Position numbers and translations under genes: made by a program
Notes under the pieces: model-generated
The model's database searches: none
Seen by the model: the letters and a program-made list of their open reading frames with translations, nothing else
What the model was told of the DNA's origin: nothing
Shown: one piece after another, positions 24,068-33,098 of the stretch
Layout: the number at the start of each line of letters is the position of its first letter
Numbering within the stretch: the stretch's first letter is position 1
Assembly: GCA_031400505.1 (NCBI GenBank)
Contig: JANNPZ010000088.1
Coordinates: 1-64,000, forward strand
Length of the DNA: 64,000 nt
Direction of reading: 5' to 3'
DNA from: JAIYDJ01 sp031400505
GTDB taxonomy: Bacteria > Pseudomonadota > Alphaproteobacteria > Rhodobacterales > Rhodobacteraceae

Positions 24068-24784
24068 ATGCGTCCGATCCTTGTCGCGGTGTTGCTGGGC
24101 TTTCTGATTGCGGCGGAACCCGCGTCGGCGTGCAGACTTGCGCTGGTTCTGGCGATTGATGTTTCGGCTTCGGTCAATGATGTCGAATACACCCTGCAAG
24201 TCACCGGTACCGCCGCGGCCCTGCGCGCGCCGTCGGTCCGATCCGCATTGCTGGACCCTTTGGTACCCCCTGTCGCGATTGCAGTGTTTGTGTGGAGCGG
24301 TCCTGCAGATCAGGATCCAGTCGCGGGCTGGACGGTGATCGACAGCGCGGAAACCCTGGATGCGCTGGCCGACAAGATTGCCACCCACCCGCGCAAGCCC
24401 ACCGCGAGTGGGCGCACCGCAACAGGGGATGCGCTGTTGTGGGCCGGTGCATTGTTCGCTTTAGCCCCGGCTTGCGACCGTCAGGTGATCGATGTGGCGA
24501 CAGATGGCATTTGCAATTTCGGCCCCGACCCCGAGACGGTCAGAGCCGGTCCGACATTCGGCGACATCACGATCAATGCATTGGCAGTGGGTGGCGGGCA
24601 AGTGCCAGAATGGCAAAACGCAGGCAGGCAGGAAACCGCGCTGGCGGCCTATCTGACGCAAGTGGTAATCTGGGGGCCAGGGGCCTTTGTCGAGATCGCC
24701 GTGAACTACAAAAATTTCGAACGCGCGATGACGCGCAAGCTGGAACGTGAACTGGCCGGAATGGTGATCGGGCAGTTGCCATAG
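24068..24784 (+). CDS. DUF1194 protein, exported von Willebrand A-like
   Basis: 238 aa with an N-terminal signal (MRPILVAVLLGFLIAAEPASA). The mature part starts with LALVLAIDVSASV, a MIDAS-type DxSxS metal site, and continues with a VWA-like alpha/beta core (DVATDGICNFG, INALAVGGG). DUF1194 members are found in alphaproteobacteria with no defined role. The gap after ruvB is 95 bp. The start ATG at 24068 directly opens the signal peptide. Confidence 0.85.
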   Translation: MRPILVAVLLGFLIAAEPASACRLALVLAIDVSASVNDVEYTLQVTGTAAALRAPSVRSALLDPLVPPVAIAVFVWSGPADQDPVAGWTVIDSAETLDALADKIATHPRKPTASGRTATGDALLWAGALFALAPACDRQVIDVATDGICNFGPDPETVRAGPTFGDITINALAVGGGQVPEWQNAGRQETALAAYLTQVVIWGPGAFVEIAVNYKNFERAMTRKLERELAGMVIGQLP

Positions 24785-24830
24785 TTGTTTTTGTGCCTAT
24801 GGTTCCCCGGCCGTATCAGAAAGCCTGTCC

Positions 24831-25460
24831 GTGACCCCCGAAGACGTCTCTGCCTTGTTTACACGCGCCGATGGGCAGTATCTGTTCGCGCGCTGGGGAA
24901 GGCCGATTGTTCCGGTTGTGTTCGGCGTGCGGGACGAGACGTTGCCAATCGTCAAAGGTGCGATCGAGGCGGTCGTGGCCCTGGCAGATCACAAGATGGC
25001 TGAAACCGACCCCGAGATGGGGGCCAACCTGATGATGTTCTTCTTGCGCGACTGGGCAGAGTTGCTGGACGTGCCCGGTCTTGACGGTCTGATCCCCGAT
25101 GTCGTGCCACTCTGTGCCCGGTTGCAGGCGGCAGACGCCAACCAGTACCGGGTTTTCCGGTTCGAAGATCATGGTGCCATCAAGGCCGCCTTCGTGTTTG
25201 TGCGGATGGACGAAAACCTTTCCGCCGTCCCGGCCGAGGTTCTGGCCCTGTCGCAGGCGGTGCAGACGATCCTGCTGTGGTCAGACCTGGCCTTTTCCGC
25301 AACGCCTGCACTGGCAAACATATCGGGGCGCGTGGTTTTGCGGCCCGACATCGCGCAACTGATCCGGGCCGGGTACGACCCCGTCTTGCCGGGCGTTGCA
25401 CGAGACGCTTCGCACGCTTACCGGCTTGCAGCGCGGGTTTCGAAGGTCGGGCATTCCTGA
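24831..25460 (+). CDS. Conserved-looking hypothetical cytoplasmic protein
   Basis: 209 aa, not recognised. GTG start, 46 bp after the DUF1194 gene. No signal, no transmembrane segment. It mixes alpha and beta segments with conserved-looking acidic clusters (ADHKMAETDPEMGANLMMFFLRDW) and a tidy beta strand region (KAAFVFVRMDE). Base composition matches the neighbours, so it is a real gene. Confidence 0.7.
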   Translation: MTPEDVSALFTRADGQYLFARWGRPIVPVVFGVRDETLPIVKGAIEAVVALADHKMAETDPEMGANLMMFFLRDWAELLDVPGLDGLIPDVVPLCARLQAADANQYRVFRFEDHGAIKAAFVFVRMDENLSAVPAEVLALSQAVQTILLWSDLAFSATPALANISGRVVLRPDIAQLIRAGYDPVLPGVARDASHAYRLAARVSKVGHS

Positions 25461-25571
25461 CCTTTGGGTTGCTTTTCAGGCGGCGGGATTCGTGATACCC
25501 TTTTCCGATTAGACTTGACGTTTCGTTACATTTTCATCCCGCGTTTGCGGACATTTCGAATGGTATTTGCC

Positions 25572-25997
25572 ATGCAACTGCGATCCTCGCGGGAGCGGAT
25601 TTATCAAGCCATCGCATTTGAAGTCTGTGGGCTGGTTCTGGTCGTTCCGTTTTATTCGATGGCTTTCGGGGTTCACAGTAGCGAAGGTCTTGTGGTCATG
25701 CTGTCGCTTTCAGTGGCAGTCATGCTATGGGCCCCGATCCACAACACGGTCTTTGATGTGATCGAACAACGGCTGACCGGCAGGGTCGCGAGCGAGCGGC
25801 CGCATCTTTTGCGGGTGGTTCATGCGATATCGCATGAAATTACAACCGTGTTCGTCACCTGTCCGTTGCTGGTCTGGGTCGGGGGGCACAGTTGGGTCGC
25901 GGCATTGATGCTCGATCTGACGTTGTCGGTCGCATGGGCGATCTACGCCTATGTTTTCTACTTTGTGTTTGACCGGCTGCGCCCTGTGCCCCGTTGA
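25572..25997 (+). CDS. PACE-family efflux transporter
   Basis: Small inner-membrane protein of 141 aa, of the proteobacterial antimicrobial compound efflux (AceI-like, bacterial transmembrane pair) family. Two tandem domains with two helices each: ERIYQAIAFEVCGLVLVVPFYS (conserved Glu in helix 1) and RVVHAISHEITTVFVTCPLLVW. NTVFDVIEQR is a family loop. Start ATG 25572 gives a standard N-terminus; ATG 25560 would add four residues. Substrates may be biocides or polyamine-like amines; not certain. Confidence 0.85.
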   Translation: MQLRSSRERIYQAIAFEVCGLVLVVPFYSMAFGVHSSEGLVVMLSLSVAVMLWAPIHNTVFDVIEQRLTGRVASERPHLLRVVHAISHEITTVFVTCPLLVWVGGHSWVAALMLDLTLSVAWAIYAYVFYFVFDRLRPVPR

Positions 25998-26027
25998 CGA
26001 AAGGCGGTGGTCCGGTAGGGTCGCTGC

Positions 26028-26429
26028 ATGTCACATCTGTTTTCGCTGCGCGTCTATTATGAAGACACCGATCTGGCCGGGATCGTTTATTACGCAAACT
26101 ATCTGCGGTTCATCGAACGCGGCCGCAGCGAATGGATTCGCAGCCTGGGAATGGATCAGGTCAAGCTGAAGGCAGATCAGGGCCTTGTCTTCGCCGTTCG
26201 TCGGGTCGAGGCCGACTATCTGCGCCCGGCGCGTTTCGACGACATGTTGCAGGTAGAAACCCGGATGCAGGCGCTTGGCGGTGCCCGCATCACTCTGGCG
26301 CAGTCGGTGCTGCGCGATGGCGCGTGCCTGTTTGCAGCGCAGGTCGTGCTGGTATGCCTGTCAGATGCCGGTAGTCCGGTCCGTATCCCGCAAGACATGC
26401 GACGGGTTTTGCAAACAGGCGCAGCCTGA
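26028..26429 (+). CDS. ybgC: Tol-Pal system-associated acyl-CoA thioesterase
   Basis: Hot-dog fold thioesterase of 133 aa. YYEDTDLAGIVYYANYLRFIERGRSEW includes the catalytic Asp and the substrate loop of YbgC. It precedes tolQ by 128 bp in the canonical ybgC-tolQRAB-pal-cpoB order. Confidence 0.95.
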   Translation: MSHLFSLRVYYEDTDLAGIVYYANYLRFIERGRSEWIRSLGMDQVKLKADQGLVFAVRRVEADYLRPARFDDMLQVETRMQALGGARITLAQSVLRDGACLFAAQVVLVCLSDAGSPVRIPQDMRRVLQTGAA

Positions 26430-26557
26430 CACGCGATTGTTGCCAGTGATGGGCGGGTCTGCGCAGACTGACGGCATTGTGTTGGCATTCTGCTTTAAAC
26501 CTTGATAGAATTTGCCCAACAGGTGGCCGAAGAGCCCCGATAACAAGAGCAGGCCTG

Positions 26558-27253
26558 ATGGATACCGAAACCCTTGCGATAGCGCAGGAGATTGATTTCT
26601 CGCTGCTTAGTCTTTTTGCTCGTGCCACGATCACTGTAAAACTGGTGATGATCGGGCTGATCATCATGTCGTTCTGGTCTTGGGCGATCATCGTGCAACG
26701 TCACATCCTTTTTCGGACAGCGCGTCGCGAGGCCGAAATCTTTGACCGGGCCTTCTGGTCAGGCGAGCCGCTGGACGAATTGTTCGAAAAGATCGGCGCG
26801 GCGCCGCAAGGGGCGTCTGAAAAGATCTTTGCGGCTGGGATGCTGGAATGGCGGCGCAGTCATCGGCAGGACGGCGGGTTGATCGCGGGCGCGCAGGCGC
26901 GGATTGACCGGGCGATGGATGTGGCGATTGCCCGCGAATCCGAACGACTGGGCAAGGGCATCAGCTATCTGGCCACTACCGGGTCGACCGCGCCATTCAT
27001 CGGGCTTTTTGGCACCGTGTTCGGGATCATGCACGCCTTTACCCAGATCGCCGCGACCAAGAACACCGATCTTGCGACAGTTGCCCCTGGTATCGCCGAG
27101 GCGTTGTTGGCCACGGGGATCGGCCTAATTGCGGCGATTCCGGCGGTTGTGTTTTACAACAAGCTGAATTCGGACAGCGAGCGCATCCTTGGCGGCTACG
27201 AAGCGTTTGCCGACGAGTTCGCCACGATCCTGTCACGCCAGTTGGACGCCTGA
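26558..27253 (+). CDS. tolQ: Tol-Pal complex proton channel subunit TolQ
   Basis: Inner-membrane MotA/ExbB-like stator, 231 aa, which with TolR uses the proton gradient to drive TolA and constrict the outer membrane at division. Three helices: residues ~20-45, and the pair around STAPFIGLFGTVFGIMHAF and GIAEALLATGIGLIAAIPAVVFYN. ATG at 26558 chosen as first normal start. Confidence 0.96.
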   Translation: MDTETLAIAQEIDFSLLSLFARATITVKLVMIGLIIMSFWSWAIIVQRHILFRTARREAEIFDRAFWSGEPLDELFEKIGAAPQGASEKIFAAGMLEWRRSHRQDGGLIAGAQARIDRAMDVAIARESERLGKGISYLATTGSTAPFIGLFGTVFGIMHAFTQIAATKNTDLATVAPGIAEALLATGIGLIAAIPAVVFYNKLNSDSERILGGYEAFADEFATILSRQLDA

Positions 27254-27256
27254 GCC

Positions 27257-27724
27257 ATGGGTGCGGGCGTTGCCAAGAAATCTGGAAGCAGCGGGCGGCG
27301 CGGGCGCAGGCGCGGCTCGGCCGCCGCGATGAGCGAGATAAATGTGACGCCATTCGTGGATGTCATGCTGGTGTTGCTGATCATCTTCATGGTCGCGGCA
27401 CCATTGCTGACCGTAGGGGTGCCGATCGAACTGCCCGACACCGCAGCGCGTGCACTTCCGACCGAACAGGAAGAACCGCTTGCAATCACTCTGACTGCCG
27501 ATGGCCTGATCGTCTTGCAGACCACCGAAGTCGGGGATGCAGAGCTGATCCCCAAATTGTCGGCGATCGCGCAAGAGCGCACGTCGAACAAGATTTTCCT
27601 GCGGGTTGATGGTGCGGTGGCCTATGAGCGTGTGGCGCAGGTGATGGGGGCGCTGAACGCGGCGGGGTTCAACGATATCGGATTGGTGACAGACGCGAAC
27701 GGGCCGTCGTTCGGCGGCAATTAG
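27257..27724 (+). CDS. tolR: Tol-Pal complex proton channel subunit TolR
   Basis: ExbD-like protein of 155 aa; single N-terminal helix after a basic Gly/Arg-rich stretch. SEINVTPFVDVMLVLLIIFMV has the essential channel Asp. Periplasmic domain follows. Three bp after tolQ. Confidence 0.96.
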   Translation: MGAGVAKKSGSSGRRGRRRGSAAAMSEINVTPFVDVMLVLLIIFMVAAPLLTVGVPIELPDTAARALPTEQEEPLAITLTADGLIVLQTTEVGDAELIPKLSAIAQERTSNKIFLRVDGAVAYERVAQVMGALNAAGFNDIGLVTDANGPSFGGN

Positions 27725-27731
27725 GCGACAG

Positions 27732-28895
27732 ATGAGCACGGGTACGATCACTTCCGGTGTGGGGCATGCCGCTCTGATCCTCTGGGTTGTTCTGGGGGAC
27801 TGGCTGTTTTCACCCCAACCTGCGCCTGAAATCGCGGTGGCCCAGGTTTCGCTGGTATCTTCGGCGCAGTTTGATGCGCTGGTGGCGGCAGCCCCGGCGC
27901 GACCCGATCCCGCGCCGGAACCGCCGACACCCCCCGCGCCGGATGCAGCCCCGCCCGCCGCCGTGGAACCCGAAGCCCCCCCCCCGGCGCCCGAAGCCGA
28001 AGCGTTGCAAGCGCCGGTTCCTGAACTTGCGCCCGAAGTGCCGGTTTCGCCGGACCCGCAACCCGTTCCGGCGCCCGAACCTGTGGCCCCGATTGCCGAG
28101 GATGAACAGCCGATCCCGGTGCCCACGGCAGATAAACGCCCCAAACCGCGCCCGATAGACCGCGTGGCGACAACTCCGGTCGATGAAGACGTCGATGCAC
28201 CCGAGATTGCCGAAACCGTGACGCCCGAAGTCAGCGAGACCGCCGAGACGCCTGAGGTCATCGAAGAACCCGCGCCGCCCGCCGCCCCCGAGCAAGCGAC
28301 GACGCAGATCGTGACTGAAGCCGTGGACACCGAAGAGGACGCCCCTCAGCTTGCCCCAACCTCCAGTCGCCGCCCCCAGGCACGGCCGGAACGGGTTGCA
28401 GAGGCGGCACCGGAAGATCCGGTTCCCGCAATCGAGGCCCCCACTGAATCCCCCTCTGAGCCCCCCACCGAGACGGTCGATGCCGAAGCCGAAGCGATTG
28501 CGGCTGCGTTGGCCGAAGCAACCGCTGAAATCCCGGCAGCACAAGGCGGCGCAAATGATGCCCCCACCGGCCCGCCGATGACCAGCGGCGACATCGACGC
28601 GATGCGTGTCGCCGTCAAGCAATGCTGGAATCTGGGCTCGTTGTCGTCGGATGCCTTGCGAACCACAGTCACCGTCCAGGTCGCCTTGGCCCCGGATGGC
28701 GTGCCGGATGTGGGGTCGATCCGGCTGATCGGGTCCGAAGGTGGCACCGACGCGTCGGCCAAGATCATGTTCACGGCGGCCCGTTCGGCAATTGCGCGCT
28801 GCGGGCGGGCAGGCTTTCCGCTGCCGCCCGAGAAATACGACCAATGGAAAGATCTTGAACTGGTTTTCGACCCCAACGGGATGCGTTTGCGATGA
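27732..28895 (+). CDS. tolA: Tol-Pal energy-transducing protein TolA
   Basis: 387 aa. One N-terminal helix (GVGHAALILWVVLGDWLF) anchors it; residues about 45-285 are a Pro/Glu/Ala-rich, extended linker that spans the periplasm; the C-terminal 100 residues (DIDAMRVAVKQCWNLG ... RCGRAGFPLPPEKYDQWKDLELVFDP) fold as the TonB/TolA-like domain that meets Pal and TolB. The linker is proline-rich rather than the Ala/Lys helix of E. coli. Confidence 0.93.
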   Translation: MSTGTITSGVGHAALILWVVLGDWLFSPQPAPEIAVAQVSLVSSAQFDALVAAAPARPDPAPEPPTPPAPDAAPPAAVEPEAPPPAPEAEALQAPVPELAPEVPVSPDPQPVPAPEPVAPIAEDEQPIPVPTADKRPKPRPIDRVATTPVDEDVDAPEIAETVTPEVSETAETPEVIEEPAPPAAPEQATTQIVTEAVDTEEDAPQLAPTSSRRPQARPERVAEAAPEDPVPAIEAPTESPSEPPTETVDAEAEAIAAALAEATAEIPAAQGGANDAPTGPPMTSGDIDAMRVAVKQCWNLGSLSSDALRTTVTVQVALAPDGVPDVGSIRLIGSEGGTDASAKIMFTAARSAIARCGRAGFPLPPEKYDQWKDLELVFDPNGMRLR

Positions 28896-29000
28896 TGACA
28901 AGGCTTTGTTTTGGGGAACCTGCCACGCGCTTTCCCCGTTCCCGATCAGCTGTTTTTGGCATACTGCGAACTGACCCAAAATGAGAAAGAGGCCACAGTC

Positions 29001-30317
29001 ATGACCCTGCTCAGAACTCTTGCTGCCGCTGTCGCTCTTGGTCTTGCGGGGCTGGCCGCGCATGCTGCCCCCCTGCGGATCGTGATCGATCAGGGCGTGA
29101 TCGAACCGATGCCCTTTGCGGTGCCGGATTTCATAGCGGAAAACGGCGGAGCATCGGATTTTGCCCGGGACATTGCCCGCGTGGTTGCGGCCGATCTGGC
29201 CGGAACCGGATTGTTCCGCGAGATCGGGGCGGATGCCTTTATCAGCCGTGTCACCAGCTTTGACGCCCCGGTGGCCTATAACGACTGGCAGGCGATCAAC
29301 GCCCAAGCATTGATCACCGGGGCCGTCCAGGCGTCCGGCGACCAGATTGTGGTGAAATTCCGGGTGTTTGACGTGTTTTCGGGGCAGCAGCTTGGCGAAG
29401 GGTTGCAATTTGCCGGAACCCCGCAGACCTGGCGACGGATGGCCCATAAGGTTGCCGATGCCGTCTATAGCCGGATCACCGGCGAGGGCGGCTATTTTGA
29501 CAGTCGGGTGGTCTATGTCGCCGAATCCGGGCCGAAAAACCAGCGGCTGAAGCGGCTTGCGGTGATGGACTACGACGGCGCGAACATTCAGTATCTGACG
29601 GACAGCAGCTCCATCGTGCTCGCTCCGCGATTTTCGCCGAATGGCGACCGGGTGCTGTTTACGTCCTATGCCTCTGGCTTTCCACGGATTTACCTGATGG
29701 ATGTCGGCAGTCTGAGTTCACGTGCGCTGGACGAACAACCGGGCACGATGACCTTTGCCCCGCGCTTTTCGCCTGATGGCAATACGGTGGTGTTCAGTCT
29801 GGAACAGGGCGGCAACAGCGACATCTACCTGATGGACATCGGATCGGGCGGCTTGCGTCAGTTGACCAACGCGCCCAGCATCGAAACCGCCCCCAGCTAT
29901 AGCCCGGATGGCAGTCAGATCGTGTTCGAGTCAGACCGTTCGGGCACGCAGCAGCTTTACATCATGTCGGCCGCGGGCGGTGAAGCGCGCCGTATCTCCA
30001 ATGGTCCAGGGCGGTATGGCACCCCGGTCTGGAGCCCGCGCGGCGACCTCATCGCCTTTACAAAGCAGAACGAAGGGCGGTTCCACATCGGTGTGATGCG
30101 CGTACAGGGCGATGAAGAGCGGCTGTTGACGGCGTCGTTCCTGGATGAAGGTCCGACCTGGGCCCCGAATGGACGGGTGATCATGTTCACGCGCGAAACG
30201 GCCGGCGCAGGCGGGCAGTCCGGGCTTTATTCGGTGGATATCTCTGGCCGCAACCTGCGGCAGATCACGACCGAGGGTGCTGCGTCCGATCCTGCATGGT
30301 CGCCTCTGTTTCCCTGA
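29001..30317 (+). CDS. tolB: Tol-Pal periplasmic beta-propeller TolB
   Basis: 438 aa with a Sec signal (MTLLRTLAAAVALGLAGLAAHA). N-terminal domain then a six-bladed propeller built of WD-like PD40 repeats (FSPNGDRVLFTSY, FSPDGNTVVFSLE, YSPDGSQIVFESD, WSPRGDLIAFTKQ). Binds Pal and TolA. ATG 29001 opens the signal; the longer ORF start does not. Confidence 0.96.
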   Translation: MTLLRTLAAAVALGLAGLAAHAAPLRIVIDQGVIEPMPFAVPDFIAENGGASDFARDIARVVAADLAGTGLFREIGADAFISRVTSFDAPVAYNDWQAINAQALITGAVQASGDQIVVKFRVFDVFSGQQLGEGLQFAGTPQTWRRMAHKVADAVYSRITGEGGYFDSRVVYVAESGPKNQRLKRLAVMDYDGANIQYLTDSSSIVLAPRFSPNGDRVLFTSYASGFPRIYLMDVGSLSSRALDEQPGTMTFAPRFSPDGNTVVFSLEQGGNSDIYLMDIGSGGLRQLTNAPSIETAPSYSPDGSQIVFESDRSGTQQLYIMSAAGGEARRISNGPGRYGTPVWSPRGDLIAFTKQNEGRFHIGVMRVQGDEERLLTASFLDEGPTWAPNGRVIMFTRETAGAGGQSGLYSVDISGRNLRQITTEGAASDPAWSPLFP

Positions 30318-30391
30318 CGGATTCCCATGGGTTTCGAACTCTGCTATGCTAGCCGCATCGAGCGGGCATGCCCCAAAAAAGGAAAAAAACG

Positions 30392-30916
30392 ATGACACTT
30401 CTTTCCAAGGCTTTTCTTCTGGTGGCGGTACTTGGCCTTGCTGCGTGCAACAATCCGGATCGCTATGGCGCGGGCGGGCTGGACCCGAATGCAGGGTCTG
30501 CCGGATCAGGGATCGATACCACGGGGCTTGGTGACCCGAACAACCCCAATTCGGTGGCCTATTTCAACCAGACCATCGGCGACCGGGTGCTGTTTGCTGT
30601 GGATCAGTCCAATCTGTCGGACAGCGCACGCGGCATTCTGGCTGGACAAGCGCGCTGGATGCAAAGCAATCCTGACTACGCAGTGATCATCGAAGGCCAT
30701 GCCGATGAACAGGGAACACGGGAATACAACCTTGCCTTGGGTGCCCGCCGTGCCAGTGCCGTTCAGAACTTTCTGATCAGCCAGGGCGTTTCGGCCAGTC
30801 GCCTTCGCACGGTATCCTACGGCAAGGAGCGCCCGCTTGAGATTTGCTCGGACGAGGCGTGCTATTCGCAAAACCGCCGCGCCGTGACGGTGTTGTCGAT
30901 CGGTGCGGGGGCCTAA
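30392..30916 (+). CDS. pal: Peptidoglycan-associated lipoprotein Pal
   Basis: 174 aa outer-membrane lipoprotein; lipobox LGLAAC with the lipid-bearing Cys at about 20. Gly/Asn-rich linker, then an OmpA-like domain (VIIEGHADEQGTREYNLALGARRA, VSYGKERP) that binds diaminopimelate of peptidoglycan. SD AAGGA just upstream. Confidence 0.97.
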   Translation: MTLLSKAFLLVAVLGLAACNNPDRYGAGGLDPNAGSAGSGIDTTGLGDPNNPNSVAYFNQTIGDRVLFAVDQSNLSDSARGILAGQARWMQSNPDYAVIIEGHADEQGTREYNLALGARRASAVQNFLISQGVSASRLRTVSYGKERPLEICSDEACYSQNRRAVTVLSIGAGA

Positions 30917-30920
30917 AGCA

Positions 30921-31745
30921 ATGGGCAAGCTGATCCCGCGCCTGGCGCTGCTGGTTGCAGTGCTGCTGCATCAACCGGCGCTGGCGCAGGATCGCGGCCA
31001 GACCCTGGCCGACATAAAGGCAGAACTGCTGTCGCTGATGGCGGAATTTACTGCGTTGAAGCAAGAACTTGTGTCAACCGGCGCTGCCGCCAGCGGGGCT
31101 GCCGGGGGTGATGCATTGCAGCGGCTTGACACGATCGAAGCCGAACTTGTCCGGCTTACCGCTAAGACCGAAGAGGTCGAGTTGAAGGTGAGCCGTGTTA
31201 TTACGGATGGGACCAACCGGGTGGGCGATCTGGAATTTCGTCTGTGCGAAGTGACAGAGGGCTGCGACATCGCGGCGCTGCCTGAAACTGCGGCGCTGGG
31301 GGGCGATGCGCCTGCGCCGGTTCTGGTCGATCCGGTTGAACCATCGACCGGGCCAGAGCTTGCAATCGGTGAACAGGCAGACTTTGACCGGGCCAAGGAG
31401 GTGCTCGCCTCCGGTGACTTTCGCGGGGCTGCGGACCTCTTTGCGACCTATGCCCAATCCTACCCGGGCGGCCCCCTGATGCAGGAAGCGCAGTTTCTGC
31501 GTGGCGAGGCGTTAAGTCAGCTGGGCGAGACTTCGAATGCCGCACGGGCGTATCTTGAGGCGTTCTCGGGGGCGCCCGATGCGGTGCTGGCCGGACAATC
31601 CTTGCTGAAACTCGGGCAGGCCTTGGGCGATCTGGGGCAAACTCCAGAGGCTTGCGTGACACTGGGAGAGGTCGGCACGCGGTTTCCGGGCTCCATCGAC
31701 GCCACCAACGCGCAAGTGTCGATGCAGGGGCTGGGGTGCCAGTAG
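30921..31745 (+). CDS. cpoB: Cell division coordinator CpoB (YbgF)
   Basis: 274 aa, exported (MGKLIPRLALLVAVLLHQPALA). A coiled-coil N-terminal region (about 30-90, LADIKAELLSLMAEFTALKQEL) trimerises, and C-terminal TPR repeats (DFDRAKEVLASGDFRGAADLFATYAQSYP and so on) follow. Links Tol-Pal with peptidoglycan synthesis. Four bp after pal. Confidence 0.94.
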   Translation: MGKLIPRLALLVAVLLHQPALAQDRGQTLADIKAELLSLMAEFTALKQELVSTGAAASGAAGGDALQRLDTIEAELVRLTAKTEEVELKVSRVITDGTNRVGDLEFRLCEVTEGCDIAALPETAALGGDAPAPVLVDPVEPSTGPELAIGEQADFDRAKEVLASGDFRGAADLFATYAQSYPGGPLMQEAQFLRGEALSQLGETSNAARAYLEAFSGAPDAVLAGQSLLKLGQALGDLGQTPEACVTLGEVGTRFPGSIDATNAQVSMQGLGCQ

Positions 31746-33019
31746 AGGCGGACTACGACTGGTTGAACGATCAGGGCGACGATGCGCATCTCTTGTTCTG
31801 GGCGCAAACGGCCTGCGGCTGGATCGGCAAACCTCCGGCATCGGTCGGACTGGCGGTGTCGGGGGGCAGCGATTCGATGGCCATGCTGCATCTGATGGCG
31901 CGTGCTGCCCCGCATGCCGGGTGGACCTTGCAGGCGGTGACGGTGGACCATCGGTTGCGCCCCGAAGCCGCCGATGAGGCTGCCTTTGTGGGCCGGGTCT
32001 GCGCGGGTCTGGGCGTGCCGCACCAGGTGCTGGCTTGGGATCACGGGGCGATCAGCGGCAACCTAATGCAGGCAGCCAGCCAGGCGCGCTATGGTCTGAT
32101 GGCGTCCTGGGCCAGGACGCACGGGATTGGTTATGTCCTGTTGGCCCATACCGCCGACGATCAGGCGGAAACCTTTCTGATGGGCCTGTCGCGTGCGGCC
32201 GGTCTGGATGGCCTGACCGGCATGCGGTGGGAATGGACGGACGACGGCGTTACCTTCCGGCGGCCCTTTCTGTTTCAGACAAGGGTCGAATTGCAGGCAT
32301 ATCTCGCGCGGCACGGATTGGCATGGATCGACGATCCGACAAATGACGATGACCAGTTCACCCGCGTCAGGGCGCGCAGGGCGCTGAAGGCGCTGCGCCC
32401 TTTGGGCATCACGGTGGATCGGCTGGCGAGCGTGGTGCACAATCTGGCAATGGCGCAGGGCGTTGTGCGGCAGGCTGTGGCGGACAAGGCGGATCAGATC
32501 GCGCGGGAAGCAGCCGGCGGCCTGATCCTTGATCGCAAGGCGTTCCGGTTTCTTGACCCCGAAGTGGCGCGCCGCCTGTTGATCGCGGCGATCTCATGGG
32601 TCTCGCAGGCCCGCCATGCCCCGCGTGAAGCGTCGGTCATCCGGTTGCTGGAGGCGATCCGGTCCGGTCGGGATGCCACGCTGTGGGGCTGCCGTCTCAG
32701 CTTGGCCCAGGCAGAAATTCGCATAACCCGCGAGGGTCGGGCCGTTTCGAGCCTCCAGTCGCCCACCGACCAACTTTGGGACAATCGCTGGCGCGTCAAT
32801 GGGCCGCACGAGCCGGGGCTGGAGGTGCGGGCTCTTGGCTTCGCTGGTCTGAAAGCCTGCAAAGACTGGCGCCTCATAGAGATTCCGCGCGAGGCGCTGG
32901 TGGTGACGCCCGCAATCTGGCGCGCGGACCGCCTGATTGCCGCGCCGTTGGCCGGATTGTCCAACGGCTGGACCGCCGAAATCCCGGCGTCTTTCAGCCG
33001 TTTCATAGTATCGCATTGA
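31736..33019 (+). CDS. tilS: tRNA(Ile)-lysidine synthetase
   Basis: Makes lysidine at C34 of the AUA-reading tRNA(Ile); 427 aa. PP-loop ATPase motif VSGGSDSMA near residue 45 and the following LLAHTADDQAETFLM and DPTNDD motifs are complete. The GTG at 31736 overlaps the cpoB end by 10 nt and gives a standard N-terminus; the true start may be a nearby codon. Confidence 0.92.
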   Translation: MPVEADYDWLNDQGDDAHLLFWAQTACGWIGKPPASVGLAVSGGSDSMAMLHLMARAAPHAGWTLQAVTVDHRLRPEAADEAAFVGRVCAGLGVPHQVLAWDHGAISGNLMQAASQARYGLMASWARTHGIGYVLLAHTADDQAETFLMGLSRAAGLDGLTGMRWEWTDDGVTFRRPFLFQTRVELQAYLARHGLAWIDDPTNDDDQFTRVRARRALKALRPLGITVDRLASVVHNLAMAQGVVRQAVADKADQIAREAAGGLILDRKAFRFLDPEVARRLLIAAISWVSQARHAPREASVIRLLEAIRSGRDATLWGCRLSLAQAEIRITREGRAVSSLQSPTDQLWDNRWRVNGPHEPGLEVRALGFAGLKACKDWRLIEIPREALVVTPAIWRADRLIAAPLAGLSNGWTAEIPASFSRFIVSH

Positions 33020-33098
33020 ACGCGCGCGACTTATCTCTACATTGACTGCCAAAGGTGCAGCCCTGTGGTGGGCGGCACCACACGAGGGGAGTCCTTTC